This document shows, piece by piece, positions 1 through 8,469 of a stretch of 64,000 bases of DNA (the stretch's first letter is position 1; each line of letters opens with the position of its first letter). Under the pieces are notes generated by a model that made no database searches, had not been told where the DNA came from, and saw only the letters and a program-made list of their open reading frames with translations. This DNA comes from JALZHR01 sp036388475 (lineage in GTDB: Bacteria; Acidobacteriota; Blastocatellia; Pyrinomonadales; Pyrinomonadaceae), in contig DASVRT010000116.1 in NCBI GenBank assembly GCA_036388475.1, forward strand, positions 68,359 through 132,358. The letters are read 5' to 3'. Made by a program: the position numbers and the translations under genes.

Positions 1-1
1 A

Positions 2-619
2 CTGGCGAAAATGATTTTCGCGGGAAAAATAAACATCGACATTCTCGCCGCCCTGCGCAATCGCGGCATCGAAGCGGTCGGTCTTTCCGGCATCGACGGC
101 GATGTCGTCAAAGCGGTTCGCCGCCCGCCGAAAGAAATTACGAACCGGAAAACGGGCGAAACGGAAACGGTCGATTTCGGGCACGTCGGCGATGTCGTCG
201 AGATAAATTCGCGCCTTTTGCACCTGCTTCTGGAAAACGATTATCTGCCGGTGATTTCCTCGCTCGGCGCGGACGACAAAGGCAGAGTTTTCAACATCAA
301 CGCCGACACGATTGCTTCGGAAATCGCCGTTCAATTAAACGCGGAAAAGCTCGTTTTACTGTCGGACGTCAACGGCATTTATACGGACGCCGGCAATCCC
401 GCGACAAAGCTTTCGCGCCTTTCCGCCGGTGCAGCCGAGGAAATGATTACGGGCGGGCAGGCGACCGGCGGAATGATTCCGAAGCTGCAAAACCTGATTT
501 CCATCTTGCGGCGCGGCGTCAAATCCGCGCACGTCATCGACGGCACGGCGCGCAACGCGCTTTTGTCCGAAGTTTTTACCGACGAAGGAACCGGAACGAT
601 GCTGGTTAACGACGAATGA
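2..619 (+). CDS. argB: Acetylglutamate kinase, 3' part (cut by window edge)
   Basis: The product phosphorylates N-acetylglutamate with ATP in the second step of arginine biosynthesis, in the cytoplasm. The visible 205 codons hold the family's substrate and nucleotide regions: the AVGLSGIDGD stretch near the start, the INADTIASEIA segment, the LLSDVNGIY strand and the GGMIPKL motif that closes the active site. The frame is open to the left edge and the LAKMIFAGK sequence matches the middle of the family, so roughly the first third lies outside the window and the internal ATG at 11 is not the start. No other arginine gene is visible. The 3' side runs into a 21-bp repeat array, with no classical terminator. 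Confidence 0.93.
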   Translation: MAKMIFAGKINIDILAALRNRGIEAVGLSGIDGDVVKAVRRPPKEITNRKTGETETVDFGHVGDVVEINSRLLHLLLENDYLPVISSLGADDKGRVFNINADTIASEIAVQLNAEKLVLLSDVNGIYTDAGNPATKLSRLSAGAAEEMITGGQATGGMIPKLQNLISILRRGVKSAHVIDGTARNALLSEVFTDEGTGTMLVNDE

Positions 620-658
620 CGACCGCGAATAATAAATTCTCCGCCCTCACGCCAACCG

Positions 659-888
659 GACGGCGTTACGAGCAAAGAAATCGACGTTACGACTAAAGAA
701 ATCGACAACGCGACCGAAGAAATCGTCTTTTCAAGCAAAGAAATAGATTTTTCGGTTAAAGAAATCGACAATTAAATTAATGCGGCTTATAGTTCGACAA
801 AGAAATCGACAATTAAATCCTCGGATTTTTATTTTTCTGAAAAACTGCCGGTTATTTGATGCGTTAAGCGGTTATTTGCTGCGTCGAG
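659..888. repeat. 21-bp tandem array 1
   Basis: The core AAAGAAATCGAC, or a close variant, starts at 674, 695, 716, 737 and 758, exactly 21 bp apart, and again at 799 (41 bp later). Between cores the sequence varies. It is followed by a two-copy 20-bp direct repeat at 849-888 whose shared start is CGGTTATTTG. The array fills the gap between the convergent ends of argB and the haem-binding-domain gene. Read on the minus strand it is open as heptads of the SISLxxx type, but no ribosome binding site or ATG is seen. I take it as non-coding, with moderate certainty. Confidence 0.85.
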
Positions 889-912
889 CGGAAAAAAGTC
901 CCGGTAAAAAAA

Positions 913-1389
913 TTATTTACTTTCCGCCGTCGTCGAAAGCCTGCCGATTTCCGCTTTCGTCCAGTCGCAGAGAAGGCGAATTTCATCGTCCGACATTGCG
1001 GCGTCCGTGTGAATCCACAGATACGACGGCAGCGGCATCTCGCGCGTCTCGACCTGCTCGCAGACTTCTTCGAGCTTGCGTTTTTTGCGGCGGTCTTCGA
1101 GCTTCGCCCACTCGGAAAAATTCAGATGACGGCGACCTTCATTAATGTGGTCGGTCAAAAACCACGAAAACGGCGAAATCTGCGCGTACCACGGATAAAT
1201 CGTGTTGCTCGTGTGACAATCGGCGCACGAGCGGCTCAAAATCGTTTTCACATTTTCGGGAATCTCGGTTGACGCTTCGAGCGTCTGCCCGGCGCCGACC
1301 GGCGGATTCGTCATCTCGGGACGAATAAATTGAATGACGATAAAACCGATAAACAGAACGACGACGATAATTTTTAAAATGCGTTTCAT
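913..1389 (-). CDS. Haem-binding domain protein (c-type cytochrome-like)
   Basis: This 158-residue protein has one N-terminal membrane segment (residues 5-22) and then an exported domain with a single CADCH haem-attachment motif at residues 55-59. The composition and length fit the Haem_bd family, small membrane-anchored domains expected to carry one covalent c-type haem outside the cytoplasmic membrane. A conserved-looking WYAQISPFSWFL segment and a C-terminal CDW follow the motif. The partner and redox role are unknown. It stands alone between a 21-bp repeat array and a divergently read YraN-like gene. The family call is fairly firm; a physiological function is not supported. Confidence 0.75.
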   Translation of the reverse strand: MKRILKIIVVVLFIGFIVIQFIRPEMTNPPVGAGQTLEASTEIPENVKTILSRSCADCHTSNTIYPWYAQISPFSWFLTDHINEGRRHLNFSEWAKLEDRRKKRKLEEVCEQVETREMPLPSYLWIHTDAAMSDDEIRLLCDWTKAEIGRLSTTAESK

Positions 1390-1547
1390 TTTATTTCAAA
1401 CCGGAAATTTCTCCGTTAATATACTGTCATCGATTAGTGTCCCAAAATACAAGCGCGCCGGTAAAAATGTATAAAGTCGTCCCTTTGTCGAATTCGCGGA
1501 TAAAATTTGTATTTGTTTTTTATTCATATATATTACCCTTATTCGGA

Positions 1548-2012
1548 ATGGAAAATTTTTCTTTGTTTCAGGATAAGCATTATACGGAAGAAACGACCGG
1601 CGCGTTCGGCGAGCGCGGCGAGCGGCTGGCGCGGGAATATATTTTAAAGAAAAATTACCGCGTCGTCTGCGCGAATTTCAAAACTCCGCTCGGGCGCAAC
1701 CGGCGCGGCGCGATTATCACGGGCGAGATTGATTTAATCGCGTATGACGAAAGCTCGCTGTGCTTTATCGAGGTGAAAACTCGCTCGTCCGGCGAATTCG
1801 CTTCGCCGCTGGCGGCGGTCGATTTGCGAAAGCAAAGACAGATTATCCGCGCCGCGCGAATGTATCGACGGATTTTTCATTTACAAGCGGCGAAAATCCG
1901 TTATGATGTGGTCAGTATCGTTTTAAAAAAAGACACAAAACCCGAAATCGAGCTTTTTAAGAATTATTTCGGCGAACACAGTTTTGAAAAAAAATTCTGG
2001 CTGGAAGATTAA
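1548..2012 (+). CDS. YraN-like (UPF0102) putative endonuclease
   Basis: The protein shows the UPF0102 pattern: a GERGERLAREYI helix, the GEIDLIAYD strand and the FIEVKTR motif, which is the D...ExK core of the restriction-endonuclease fold. Family members are predicted nucleases of unclear role. The frame is open from a GTG at 1437, but residues before the ATG at 1548 look unlike the family and include a spurious hydrophobic stretch, so I chose 1548 (154 residues). An insertion between NFKTPLG and GEIDLI is slightly longer than usual. It is followed by an inverted repeat. Confidence 0.75.
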   Translation: MENFSLFQDKHYTEETTGAFGERGERLAREYILKKNYRVVCANFKTPLGRNRRGAIITGEIDLIAYDESSLCFIEVKTRSSGEFASPLAAVDLRKQRQIIRAARMYRRIFHLQAAKIRYDVVSIVLKKDTKPEIELFKNYFGEHSFEKKFWLED

Positions 2013-2020
2013 TCTTAAAA

Positions 2021-2091
2021 AGTTTTGAATTTTGAGTTTTAAATGAATTGTTAATCGGCAAACTCTAAACTCTAAACTTAAAATTCATAAT
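2021..2091. repeat. Intergenic inverted repeat A
   Basis: The arms at about 2021-2049 and 2060-2091 share words such as GAATTTTGAGTTT and AAACTTAAAATTC and can fold into an imperfect AT-rich hairpin just after the yraN stop codon. The right arm contains the direct word repeat ACTCTAAACTCTAAAC. This is one of about a dozen word-like hairpins at gene junctions in the window. It may end or stabilise the yraN transcript; no function is shown. Confidence 0.6.
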
Positions 2092-2176
2092 TTAACAAAG
2101 GCGGAACATCCGGTTTTCGCGCGCCGTAATTTAACAGGTAATAATCTATAAATTCCTTTTGAGGTGTACAAAAAAA

Positions 2177-4543
2177 ATGCTAAAAAGTCTACTAATCGCT
2201 TTGACTGTCGGTGCGAGTTTTTTAACTTTCACCGCCGTGAGCAGCTTTGCGCAGCAGAGCAAAGATTCGATGCCGCCGCTGATTGACCGCGAAATCTTTT
2301 TCGGCAATCCCGAAATCGCCGGCGCGCAAATCTCGCCCGACGGCAGATTCATTTCCTTTATCAAGCCGTATAAAAATGTGCGCAATATCTGGGTCAAAGG
2401 CGTCAGCGAGCCGTTTGAAAAAGCGCGCGTCGTGACGGCGGAAGCCAAGCGCCCGATTCCGAATTATTTCTGGAGCCGGGACGGAAAATACATTCTGTTC
2501 GTCAAGGACAACGACGGCGACGAAAATTTTAACGTCTACGCCGTCAATCCGGCGGAAGCTCCGGCAAGCGGCGCGGACGTGCCCGCGGCGAGAAATCTGA
2601 CCGACGCGAAAAAAATTCGCGCCTTTATCTACAACGTTCCCGAAAGCGACCCGGACGCGATTTACGTCGGCTTGAACGACCGCGAAGCGGCTTGGCACGA
2701 CCTTTACAAAGTCAAAATCTCGACCGGCGAGCGCACTCTGGTTCGCAAAAACACCGACCGTTTGACCGGCTGGGTTTTCGATAACAAAGACCAATTGCGG
2801 CTGGCGACGCGTTCGACGCCAAGCGGCGAGACGGAAATTCTGCGCGTCGATGCGGACGGAAAATTTACGAAAATTTATTCGTGCAGCGTTTTTGAATCGT
2901 GCGGTGCGGTCGCTTTTCAAAAAGACGACAAGCGCGTTTATATGCAAACCAACAAAGGCGACAACGTCGATTTGATTCGCCTCGTGCTGTTCGACCCGGA
3001 AACCGGAAAGGAAGAACTCGTCGAGGAAGACCCGTTGAAGCGCGTCGATTTCGGCGGTTTATACATCTCGAACAAAACCAAAGAGATTGTTCTGACCAAC
3101 TACACGGACGACAAAACACGGCTTTATTTCAAGGACAAGAGCTTCGAAAAAGACTACAACACAATTAAAACCCGGCTCGGCGACCGCGAAATCAACTTCC
3201 AGTCTTCGACCAAAGACGAAAATCTCTGGATTATCTCGTCCTTCAGCGACGTCGACCCCGGAACGGTCTGGCTGTTTGACCGCAAGACGAAAAATCTCTC
3301 GACGCTTTACCAGGTGCGCGAAAAAATTCCGCGCGAAGCTTTGGCGAAAATGCAGCCGATTCGCTACAAATCGTCGGACGGCTTGGAAATTCCCGCTTAC
3401 CTGACTTTGCCGAAAGGCGTCGAGCCGAAAAATCTGCCGCTCGTCGTCGTGCCGCACGGCGGACCGTGGGGACGCGATACGTGGGGCTACAACAGCATCG
3501 CGCAGTTTCTGGCAAATCGCGGTTATGCCGTGCTGATGCCGAATTTTCGCGCCTCGACCGGCTTCGGCAAAAAATTCCTGAACTCGGGCAATAAACAATG
3601 GGGACAGTCGATGCAGGACGACATTACGTGGGGCGTCAAGCATCTGGTGGCGCAGGGCGTCGCCGACCCGAAACGCGTGGGAATTATGGGCGGCAGCTAC
3701 GGCGGTTACGCGACGCTCGCGGGCGTCACCTACACGCCGGATTTATACGCGGCGGCGGTCGCCATCGTCGCGCCGTCGAATTTGATTACCCTGCTCGAAT
3801 CCATTCCGCCGTATTGGGAAGCGGGCAAAATTATTTTTTATGAAAGAATGGGCAATCCGAACACGCCCGAAGGCAGAGCGCTGCTTTTGAAACAATCGCC
3901 CCTGACGCACGCCGACAAAATAAAAACGCCGCTGATGGTCGTGCAGGGCGCAAACGACCCGCGCGTCAACAAGCGCGAGTCTGACCAAATCGTCGTCGCC
4001 CTGCGCGACCGCGGTTATCCGGTCGAATACCTGCTCGCGCCGGACGAAGGTCACGGATTTCAGCGTCCGGTCAACAATATGGCGATGTTCGCGCGCGGCG
4101 AAGAATTTTTGGCGAAATACTTGGGCGGGCGCTTTCAGCCGGGCGGCACGCCGGAAGTTATGCAGCGCTTGAAAGAAATCACGGTTGACGTGAAAACCGT
4201 CGGCTTAGCGGAAAAGTCCGAAATGAAGCTCAGGTCGGCGGCGAGCGTCGGCGGAAAATGGAATATGACGGCTAACGTCGGCGGCGACGTCGTCGAAGTG
4301 TCGATGGAATTGAAACAATCCGGCGCTGAGTTTACCGGCACGGTCAATTCGATGCACGGCGCGGGAACGATTGAAAACGGCAAAATCAGCGGCATCAATC
4401 TGACCGGAACGATGAAAATCGAAATTCAAGGGCAGCCGTTTGAAATTCAGATAGACGGCAAGATTGGACGCGATAAAATTACCGGAACGATGTCGGGCGC
4501 GGGACTTCCGCAGATTTCTTTTACCGCGACGAAAGCCCCGTAA
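2177..4543 (+). CDS. Secreted S9 family peptidase (prolyl oligopeptidase class)
   Basis: This is a 788-residue exported serine peptidase that probably cleaves peptides in the periplasm. ATG 2177 follows a GAGGTG ribosome site and opens a signal peptide (hydrophobic core to SFAQQ). Residues about 30-380 form a beta-propeller-like region, then an alpha/beta hydrolase domain carries the nucleophile in GGSYGGYA (Ser507), an Asp in GANDPR (Asp594) and a His in DEGHGF (His626). These are the three expected triad residues. An additional domain of about 100 residues after 690 is rich in short alternating strands (GTVNSMHGAG type) and resembles small C-terminal beta-barrels attached to other acidobacterial hydrolases. 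The substrate is unknown. Confidence 0.9.
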   Translation: MLKSLLIALTVGASFLTFTAVSSFAQQSKDSMPPLIDREIFFGNPEIAGAQISPDGRFISFIKPYKNVRNIWVKGVSEPFEKARVVTAEAKRPIPNYFWSRDGKYILFVKDNDGDENFNVYAVNPAEAPASGADVPAARNLTDAKKIRAFIYNVPESDPDAIYVGLNDREAAWHDLYKVKISTGERTLVRKNTDRLTGWVFDNKDQLRLATRSTPSGETEILRVDADGKFTKIYSCSVFESCGAVAFQKDDKRVYMQTNKGDNVDLIRLVLFDPETGKEELVEEDPLKRVDFGGLYISNKTKEIVLTNYTDDKTRLYFKDKSFEKDYNTIKTRLGDREINFQSSTKDENLWIISSFSDVDPGTVWLFDRKTKNLSTLYQVREKIPREALAKMQPIRYKSSDGLEIPAYLTLPKGVEPKNLPLVVVPHGGPWGRDTWGYNSIAQFLANRGYAVLMPNFRASTGFGKKFLNSGNKQWGQSMQDDITWGVKHLVAQGVADPKRVGIMGGSYGGYATLAGVTYTPDLYAAAVAIVAPSNLITLLESIPPYWEAGKIIFYERMGNPNTPEGRALLLKQSPLTHADKIKTPLMVVQGANDPRVNKRESDQIVVALRDRGYPVEYLLAPDEGHGFQRPVNNMAMFARGEEFLAKYLGGRFQPGGTPEVMQRLKEITVDVKTVGLAEKSEMKLRSAASVGGKWNMTANVGGDVVEVSMELKQSGAEFTGTVNSMHGAGTIENGKISGINLTGTMKIEIQGQPFEIQIDGKIGRDKITGTMSGAGLPQISFTATKAP

Positions 4544-4571
4544 AGGGAAAAATTAAAATGAAAAATGAATA

Positions 4572-4608
4572 GTGAATAGTGAAAAGTTTTTCGTTTTTCA
4601 CTATTCGT
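4572..4608. terminator. Bidirectional hairpin between convergent genes (inverted repeat B)
   Basis: A perfect 12-bp inverted repeat (GAATAGTGAAAA at 4574-4585 and its complement at 4595-4606) separates the ends of the S9 peptidase and ChaN-like genes. Runs of A on the left and T on the right give a U-tract in both directions, so it could end both transcripts. The left arm is preceded by near copies of the word GAATAGTG, the same style as the other junction repeats. Confidence 0.65.
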
Positions 4609-4619
4609 TTTTCACTTTA

Positions 4620-5531
4620 CTATTTTTGACTGCTGCGCGGGAGTTTCGCGTCGGTTAAAATCACGAAATCGCCTGAATCCGTGTGTTTAGTCTTATCGAA
4701 ATCGGTGAAGTTTTCTTCATAACGCATCGTTACAACCAAAAACCTCGTTTTCGGCGCATATTTTAAAAGATGTTCGGGCGTTCCCAGGCGATTTTCCGTA
4801 TGGAAAGCGCCGTTCAAATGCACGACGAGCGGATTTTTGGCGCGCTTTAAATATTCGGCAATCGAGAAAGCCATCGTCGCGTCCCAGAGCGCTTGCGCGT
4901 TGAGCGCCGGGCTGTGTTTGACGGGCGTCATCGAATCGGAATTCTGTCCCATCAAAGCGTTAAATTTTTTGGCGTAAGCGTCGGACGCTTCGCCGTAGGG
5001 CAAAGGCGCGAGCCAGCGCCGCGCTTCGGGCGAAAGCTGATTTAAAGATTCGCGACCGCTGCGCGAAACCATATTGACATAACGGCGCGGCGCGTTTGCC
5101 GCGATGACTTCGAGCTTGTTGGTTTTGGCAAAATCGACGAGCGGCTTGTAATCGGTTTTGTAATTTCCCCATGCGCGCGCGCTGAGCAGAAAATGATTTT
5201 CGGAAATCAAATCCTTCAGATATTCGGCGACGACCGTCTGCACGTCGCGCTCGAACATTTCCAGCGACAAGGCGATGGCGCGCTCCTTACCGTGTTTTTC
5301 AAAGGCGCGGCGAAAAATTTCATTTTGCAGATAATGCGCCGTCGCGTCGTCGTGGTTTTCGCCGAGAAAAACGACGTCCGCATCTTTCAGCGATTCGATA
5401 ATCTTTTCCAGGCTCGACGCATTTCCCCGTTTGTCGTAAATCCGGTAATTCGCTTCATTGATATTTGCTTGTCCGAAAATTGAAATCGTCATCAAAAGTG
5501 TCGAAATAAAACCCGGTATTAAATTTTTCAT
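4620..5531 (-). CDS. ChaN-like haem/iron-associated lipoprotein-family protein
   Basis: The 303-residue product carries an N-terminal signal peptide (KNLIPGFISTLLMTISIFGQ) and the family signature VVFLGENHDD followed by LSLEMFERD, as in ChaN/Cofac_haem_bdg proteins that bind haem at a dimer interface. The HSPALNAQALWDATMA and VVHLNGAFHTENRLGTPE segments match the conserved C-terminal half. I placed the start at ATG 5531 because it begins the signal peptide; a GTG at 5558 in frame is less likely. No lipobox cysteine is seen, so it is probably a soluble exported member. It is read away from the sigma-54 promoter of the next gene. Confidence 0.75.
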   Translation of the reverse strand: MKNLIPGFISTLLMTISIFGQANINEANYRIYDKRGNASSLEKIIESLKDADVVFLGENHDDATAHYLQNEIFRRAFEKHGKERAIALSLEMFERDVQTVVAEYLKDLISENHFLLSARAWGNYKTDYKPLVDFAKTNKLEVIAANAPRRYVNMVSRSGRESLNQLSPEARRWLAPLPYGEASDAYAKKFNALMGQNSDSMTPVKHSPALNAQALWDATMAFSIAEYLKRAKNPLVVHLNGAFHTENRLGTPEHLLKYAPKTRFLVVTMRYEENFTDFDKTKHTDSGDFVILTDAKLPRSSQK

Positions 5532-5590
5532 AAAATTAATCGGAAAAAGACAAATCACAGATAAACATATTTCCGCCCTTGTTTCAACCG

Positions 5591-5642
5591 TTTGTAATTA
5601 TGTCTTAAATTATTACAAAATATTTGTCCGTAAATATTACGA
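5591..5642. promoter_or_regulatory. Dyad symmetries upstream of a sigma-54 promoter (candidate activator sites)
   Basis: A perfect inverted repeat, TTTGTAAT at 5591-5598 and ATTACAAA at 5612-5619, is followed by the palindrome CGTAAATATTACG near 5630-5642. They lie about 90-160 bp upstream of the expected start point of the sigma-54 promoter at 5727, which is where enhancer-binding activators usually bind. The assignment is by position and symmetry only. Confidence 0.4.
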
Positions 5643-5726
5643 AAGATAAATTTAATTCGCGCCGGAATTGCTTTCTAGCCGCACTAAAAGCCAGTTACTA
5701 AATGATTTATTCAAAAATTTATTAAT

Positions 5727-5742
5727 TGGCACGATGCTTGCA
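5727..5742 (+). promoter_or_regulatory. Sigma-54 (RpoN) promoter
   Basis: The sequence TGGCACG, four bases, then TTGCA matches the -24/-12 consensus exactly, with GG at 5728-5729 and GC at 5740-5741. Transcription should start near 5753, leaving a leader of about 64 nt to the ATG at 5817. Such promoters need an ATP-dependent activator, so the stress protein downstream is probably induced by a specific signal and not constitutive. Confidence 0.85.
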
Positions 5743-5816
5743 CTAGAGCTTTCAAGTATCACGCTGACCAATTCAGCATACTCGAAAAATTCTAACGAAC
5801 GAAGGGAGTTTCTAAA

Positions 5817-6503
5817 ATGAACAATCAAGGATCAGGAACAGGCAGTGGAACATTTGGCGAAGAAGCGTCGGCACTCGGCGACCGCGTCAGCGGCAATGTG
5901 AAAGATGCATACGGCGCAGTGACGGGCAACGAATCCGTCGAACGCGAAGGCGAAACGCAAGCTAACTACGGCGCACAGCGCCAGACAAACAACCGCGTTC
6001 TGACAGGAATGTTTCGTGACCGCGAAAGCGCCGAAGGCGCATATAATTCGGTGACCAGCCGCGGCTATACGAATGACGACGTCAATCTGATGATGACTGA
6101 TGAAACGCGCAGCAAATATTTTTCGGATGCTGATGCCGACGACGACGGTCTCGGCTCGAAAGCCTTAGAAGGCGCGGGCGCAGGCTCGGCAATCGGCGGA
6201 ACTTTAGGCGCAATCATCGGCGGCATCGCCGCAATCGGAACGAACGTTCTGCTTCCGGGATTGGGATTGGTCGTCGCCGGACCGCTCGCCGCCGCATTGG
6301 CAGGCGCCGGCGCCGGCGGCTTGACCGGCGGATTGGTCGGCGCATTGGTCGGTTCGGGAATTCCCGAAGACCGCGCCCGTGAATATGAAGAAGGCGTTAA
6401 AAACGGCGGTATCGTGATGGGCGTTAACCCGCGCAACGACGAAGATGCCGAATATTTTGAGAATGAATGGCGCAACCATCGCGGTGAAAGCATTTACCGC
6501 TAG
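5817..6503 (+). CDS. CsbD-like/GSP17M-domain stress protein with Gly-rich hydrophobic core
   Basis: The 228-residue protein starts at an ATG behind GAAGGGA. Residues 10-55 resemble CsbD stress proteins (GNVKDAYGAVTGNESVEREG). Residues about 60-103 resemble the general-stress-protein 17M domain (TGMFRDRESAEGAYNSV). Residues 115-185 are Gly/Ala-rich and hydrophobic (glycine-zipper-like), and the end GGIVMGVNPRNDEDAEYF is typical of that group. It may be a membrane-associated stress protein, but its molecular activity is unknown. It has its own sigma-54 promoter and a strong terminator, so it is a single-gene unit. Confidence 0.75.
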   Translation: MNNQGSGTGSGTFGEEASALGDRVSGNVKDAYGAVTGNESVEREGETQANYGAQRQTNNRVLTGMFRDRESAEGAYNSVTSRGYTNDDVNLMMTDETRSKYFSDADADDDGLGSKALEGAGAGSAIGGTLGAIIGGIAAIGTNVLLPGLGLVVAGPLAAALAGAGAGGLTGGLVGALVGSGIPEDRAREYEEGVKNGGIVMGVNPRNDEDAEYFENEWRNHRGESIYR

Positions 6504-6528
6504 TTTGTAAAATTACATTCTCCTGTCA

Positions 6529-6563
6529 GAAAAGACCTCGCCGTCAAAAGCGAGGTCTTTTCG
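6529..6563 (+). terminator. Rho-independent terminator
   Basis: A perfect 12-bp stem (AAAAGACCTCGC paired with GCGAGGTCTTTT) with an 8-nt loop ends in a T-run about 30 bp after the stress-protein stop codon. It is the clearest intrinsic terminator in the window. Confidence 0.92.
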
Positions 6564-6613
6564 TATTCTAAAATCAATTAAATATCTCTAAATTCGGGCG
6601 AAATCATTTGGCG

Positions 6614-6730
6614 AGAATGCGACGCTGATTTTTTTAGGTTTTTAGGCTTGAATAGATAAGCTGAGATTTTATTTGATTTATCCTAATCAATTCTAATTTA
6701 TCTTAAAAAATCAGCCTCTCATTCTTTTGC
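6614..6730. repeat. Intergenic inverted repeat C (same family as the copy at 46.85 kb)
   Basis: Long imperfect arms begin and end with GACGCTGATTTTTT and AAAAAATCAGCCTC and contain words like TTATCCTAATCAATTCTAA. The loop word GATTTTATTTGA is also present in the repeat at 46846-46938, so the two are dispersed copies of one family. It lies between convergent genes, downstream of both stop codons. Confidence 0.75.
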
Positions 6731-6764
6731 GTAATTGTTCGACGTGCATATTCCGCCTTTCTAT

Positions 6765-7367
6765 TTACTGTAAAATCGGATGCCCGCCGCCCTGGCTGTG
6801 GTCGAGCGTCGCATTGTAGCGGCGACGGTCGTTGTGATAAAGAACCAGATGCTCGCCCTCGTTGCGCACGGCTTCGGCAACTCGCCGGTAATCTCTGTCG
6901 TGTTCGGCGATGACAAACGCCGGCGGATTATAGCCAATCACCATTCCCGCCGCGTAAATAAAGCCGCCCTGGTCGTAGACGCTGCCCGCATATTGCCCGG
7001 TCGGAACGGCGATGTCCGGCGAATATTGACCGTCGCTGTTTGTCCGGCGGTCGGCTTTGGCGATAAAAATCACGTAATCCGAATAATTCAAGCGTTTTCG
7101 ATAACCGTTTCTTTCGGCAGCCTCGAACAAGTCGTCCAAACCCTGGTCGATCGCCGCCAGCATTCTCGCGTTCGGCTCGCGAACGGCATAAATTCTCGCG
7201 CCCTGCGGAGTTTTGGTCGAAACGGTAAAGGCATCGCGCGTAATACGCTGCGCCTCATTGATAACGGCTTGGTCGCCGCGAGATTGGGCTTTGACGCCTT
7301 GTGCGCCAATCAAAAAACAAAAAACTAAAATTAATGCAAGCTGGATTGATTTTCTTAAATTCGACAT
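6765..7367 (-). CDS. Secreted protein of unknown function
   Basis: The product has 200 residues with a clear signal peptide (LALILVFCFLIGAQGVKAQS) and a soluble domain of about 165 residues. ATG 7367 is chosen because a GGAG ribosome site lies about 10 bases upstream and it opens the signal peptide; ten more in-frame codons extend upstream. The domain contains ARMLAAIDQGLDDLFEAAERNGY, a YSDYVIFIAK strand and an Asp/His/Glu-rich part (AEHDRDYRR, EGEHLVLYHNDRRRY) that could bind a metal. I do not recognise the family. It is a monocistronic-looking gene between an inverted repeat and the deoxyhypusine-synthase-like gene. Confidence 0.6.
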   Translation of the reverse strand: MSNLRKSIQLALILVFCFLIGAQGVKAQSRGDQAVINEAQRITRDAFTVSTKTPQGARIYAVREPNARMLAAIDQGLDDLFEAAERNGYRKRLNYSDYVIFIAKADRRTNSDGQYSPDIAVPTGQYAGSVYDQGGFIYAAGMVIGYNPPAFVIAEHDRDYRRVAEAVRNEGEHLVLYHNDRRRYNATLDHSQGGGHPILQ

Positions 7368-7482
7368 AATCTCATTCTCCGCCGGTTGATTTTGCAAACG
7401 TCGTGCCAGCGGGATTTGCCGTATTTTGTTGGTTTTTATTGAAAAACACGCACTTTTTGGAGAGTCGGAAAGACGATATGCG

Positions 7483-8442
7483 TTATGATTCGCCGCAGAG
7501 AATCTGCGCGGCGAGCAGCGGAATCATAATTTCGTGATGCCCGGTAATGGAAAATCCGCGTCCCGCGCCGCCCGCCGTCGGGCGACGAACGACGTTCGTA
7601 TTCGGGCGATAGCCCTGGATAAAATCGAAATTTGCGGTCGTAAAATCGGCGAGCGGATAACCTAAATTTCTGACGACCGTCACGGCTTTGAGAAAAATTT
7701 CCGGCAGAATGACCGCCGAGCCGAGGTTCAGATAAACGCCGCCGCCGTTTATTTCCTTAATTATCGAACAAAAAAGTCGAAAATCGGTGTGCGAAGTTTT
7801 GCCGAGCGCCGCGCCGTCCGCGGAAGCGTGAAAATGCCCGATGTCCGCGCCGATGGCTAAATGCGCGGTCAAAGGAATTTTGTTTCGGTAAGTCTGACAA
7901 AGAATCGAAGCTTCGGCGTTCGGCGGATTTTTTTGGGAAACTTCCCTGCCCATCGCTTCGCCCAGACCGATTTCCTCGCGCGCGCCTTTTTTTGCGGCTT
8001 CGTTTAAAATCTCGCCGGTTTCGCGCGCCGCGCCGAAATCGCCTTTGCCTAAACTCGCATCGACGTCTTCGCTGGTGAAACCGGCAATCGCGATTTCCGT
8101 ATCGTGAACCAGAACCGAGCCGTTTGCAGCGAGGGCGGAAACGTAGCCGTGTTTCATCAAATCAATCAAAACGGGCGCGAGTCCGGTTTTGACGACGTGA
8201 CCGCCGATGCCCCAGACAATCGGTTTATTTAAATCTCCGGCGCGCCTTATCTGTCCGGCGATTTCGCGCAAGTGTTGAACGGCGAGAATATTCGGGAGTT
8301 TTTCGAGAAAAGTCCTGATTGAATCGTCTGCGCCGACAGGCTTGGAAAAATCCTTGACGGTTACTTTGCTCGGACGCGAAGCAAGCTCGTAAGTGTTGAT
8401 TTTTTCCAAATCTATCGGCGCGAAATTCTCGTAAACGGACAT
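7483..8442 (-). CDS. Deoxyhypusine-synthase-like protein
   Basis: The 319-residue cytoplasmic protein contains WGIGGHVVKTGLAP, LAANGSVLVHDTEIAI, a TSEDV loop, a SHTDFRL segment and GGGVYLNLGSAVILPEIF. This order of Gly-rich loops resembles the NAD-binding core of the deoxyhypusine synthase superfamily. Bacteria lack eIF5A, so a member here probably acts on a small molecule or polyamine, not on hypusine. I recall bacterial proteins with the GGGVYLN pattern only as uncharacterised homologues. The call rests on motif resemblance alone; the substrate is unknown. It may be co-transcribed with the TonB-family gene 27 bp upstream. Confidence 0.45.
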   Translation of the reverse strand: MSVYENFAPIDLEKINTYELASRPSKVTVKDFSKPVGADDSIRTFLEKLPNILAVQHLREIAGQIRRAGDLNKPIVWGIGGHVVKTGLAPVLIDLMKHGYVSALAANGSVLVHDTEIAIAGFTSEDVDASLGKGDFGAARETGEILNEAAKKGAREEIGLGEAMGREVSQKNPPNAEASILCQTYRNKIPLTAHLAIGADIGHFHASADGAALGKTSHTDFRLFCSIIKEINGGGVYLNLGSAVILPEIFLKAVTVVRNLGYPLADFTTANFDFIQGYRPNTNVVRRPTAGGAGRGFSITGHHEIMIPLLAAQILCGES

Positions 8443-8469
8443 AGCAAATTCTGCCGATTATAACACGCT

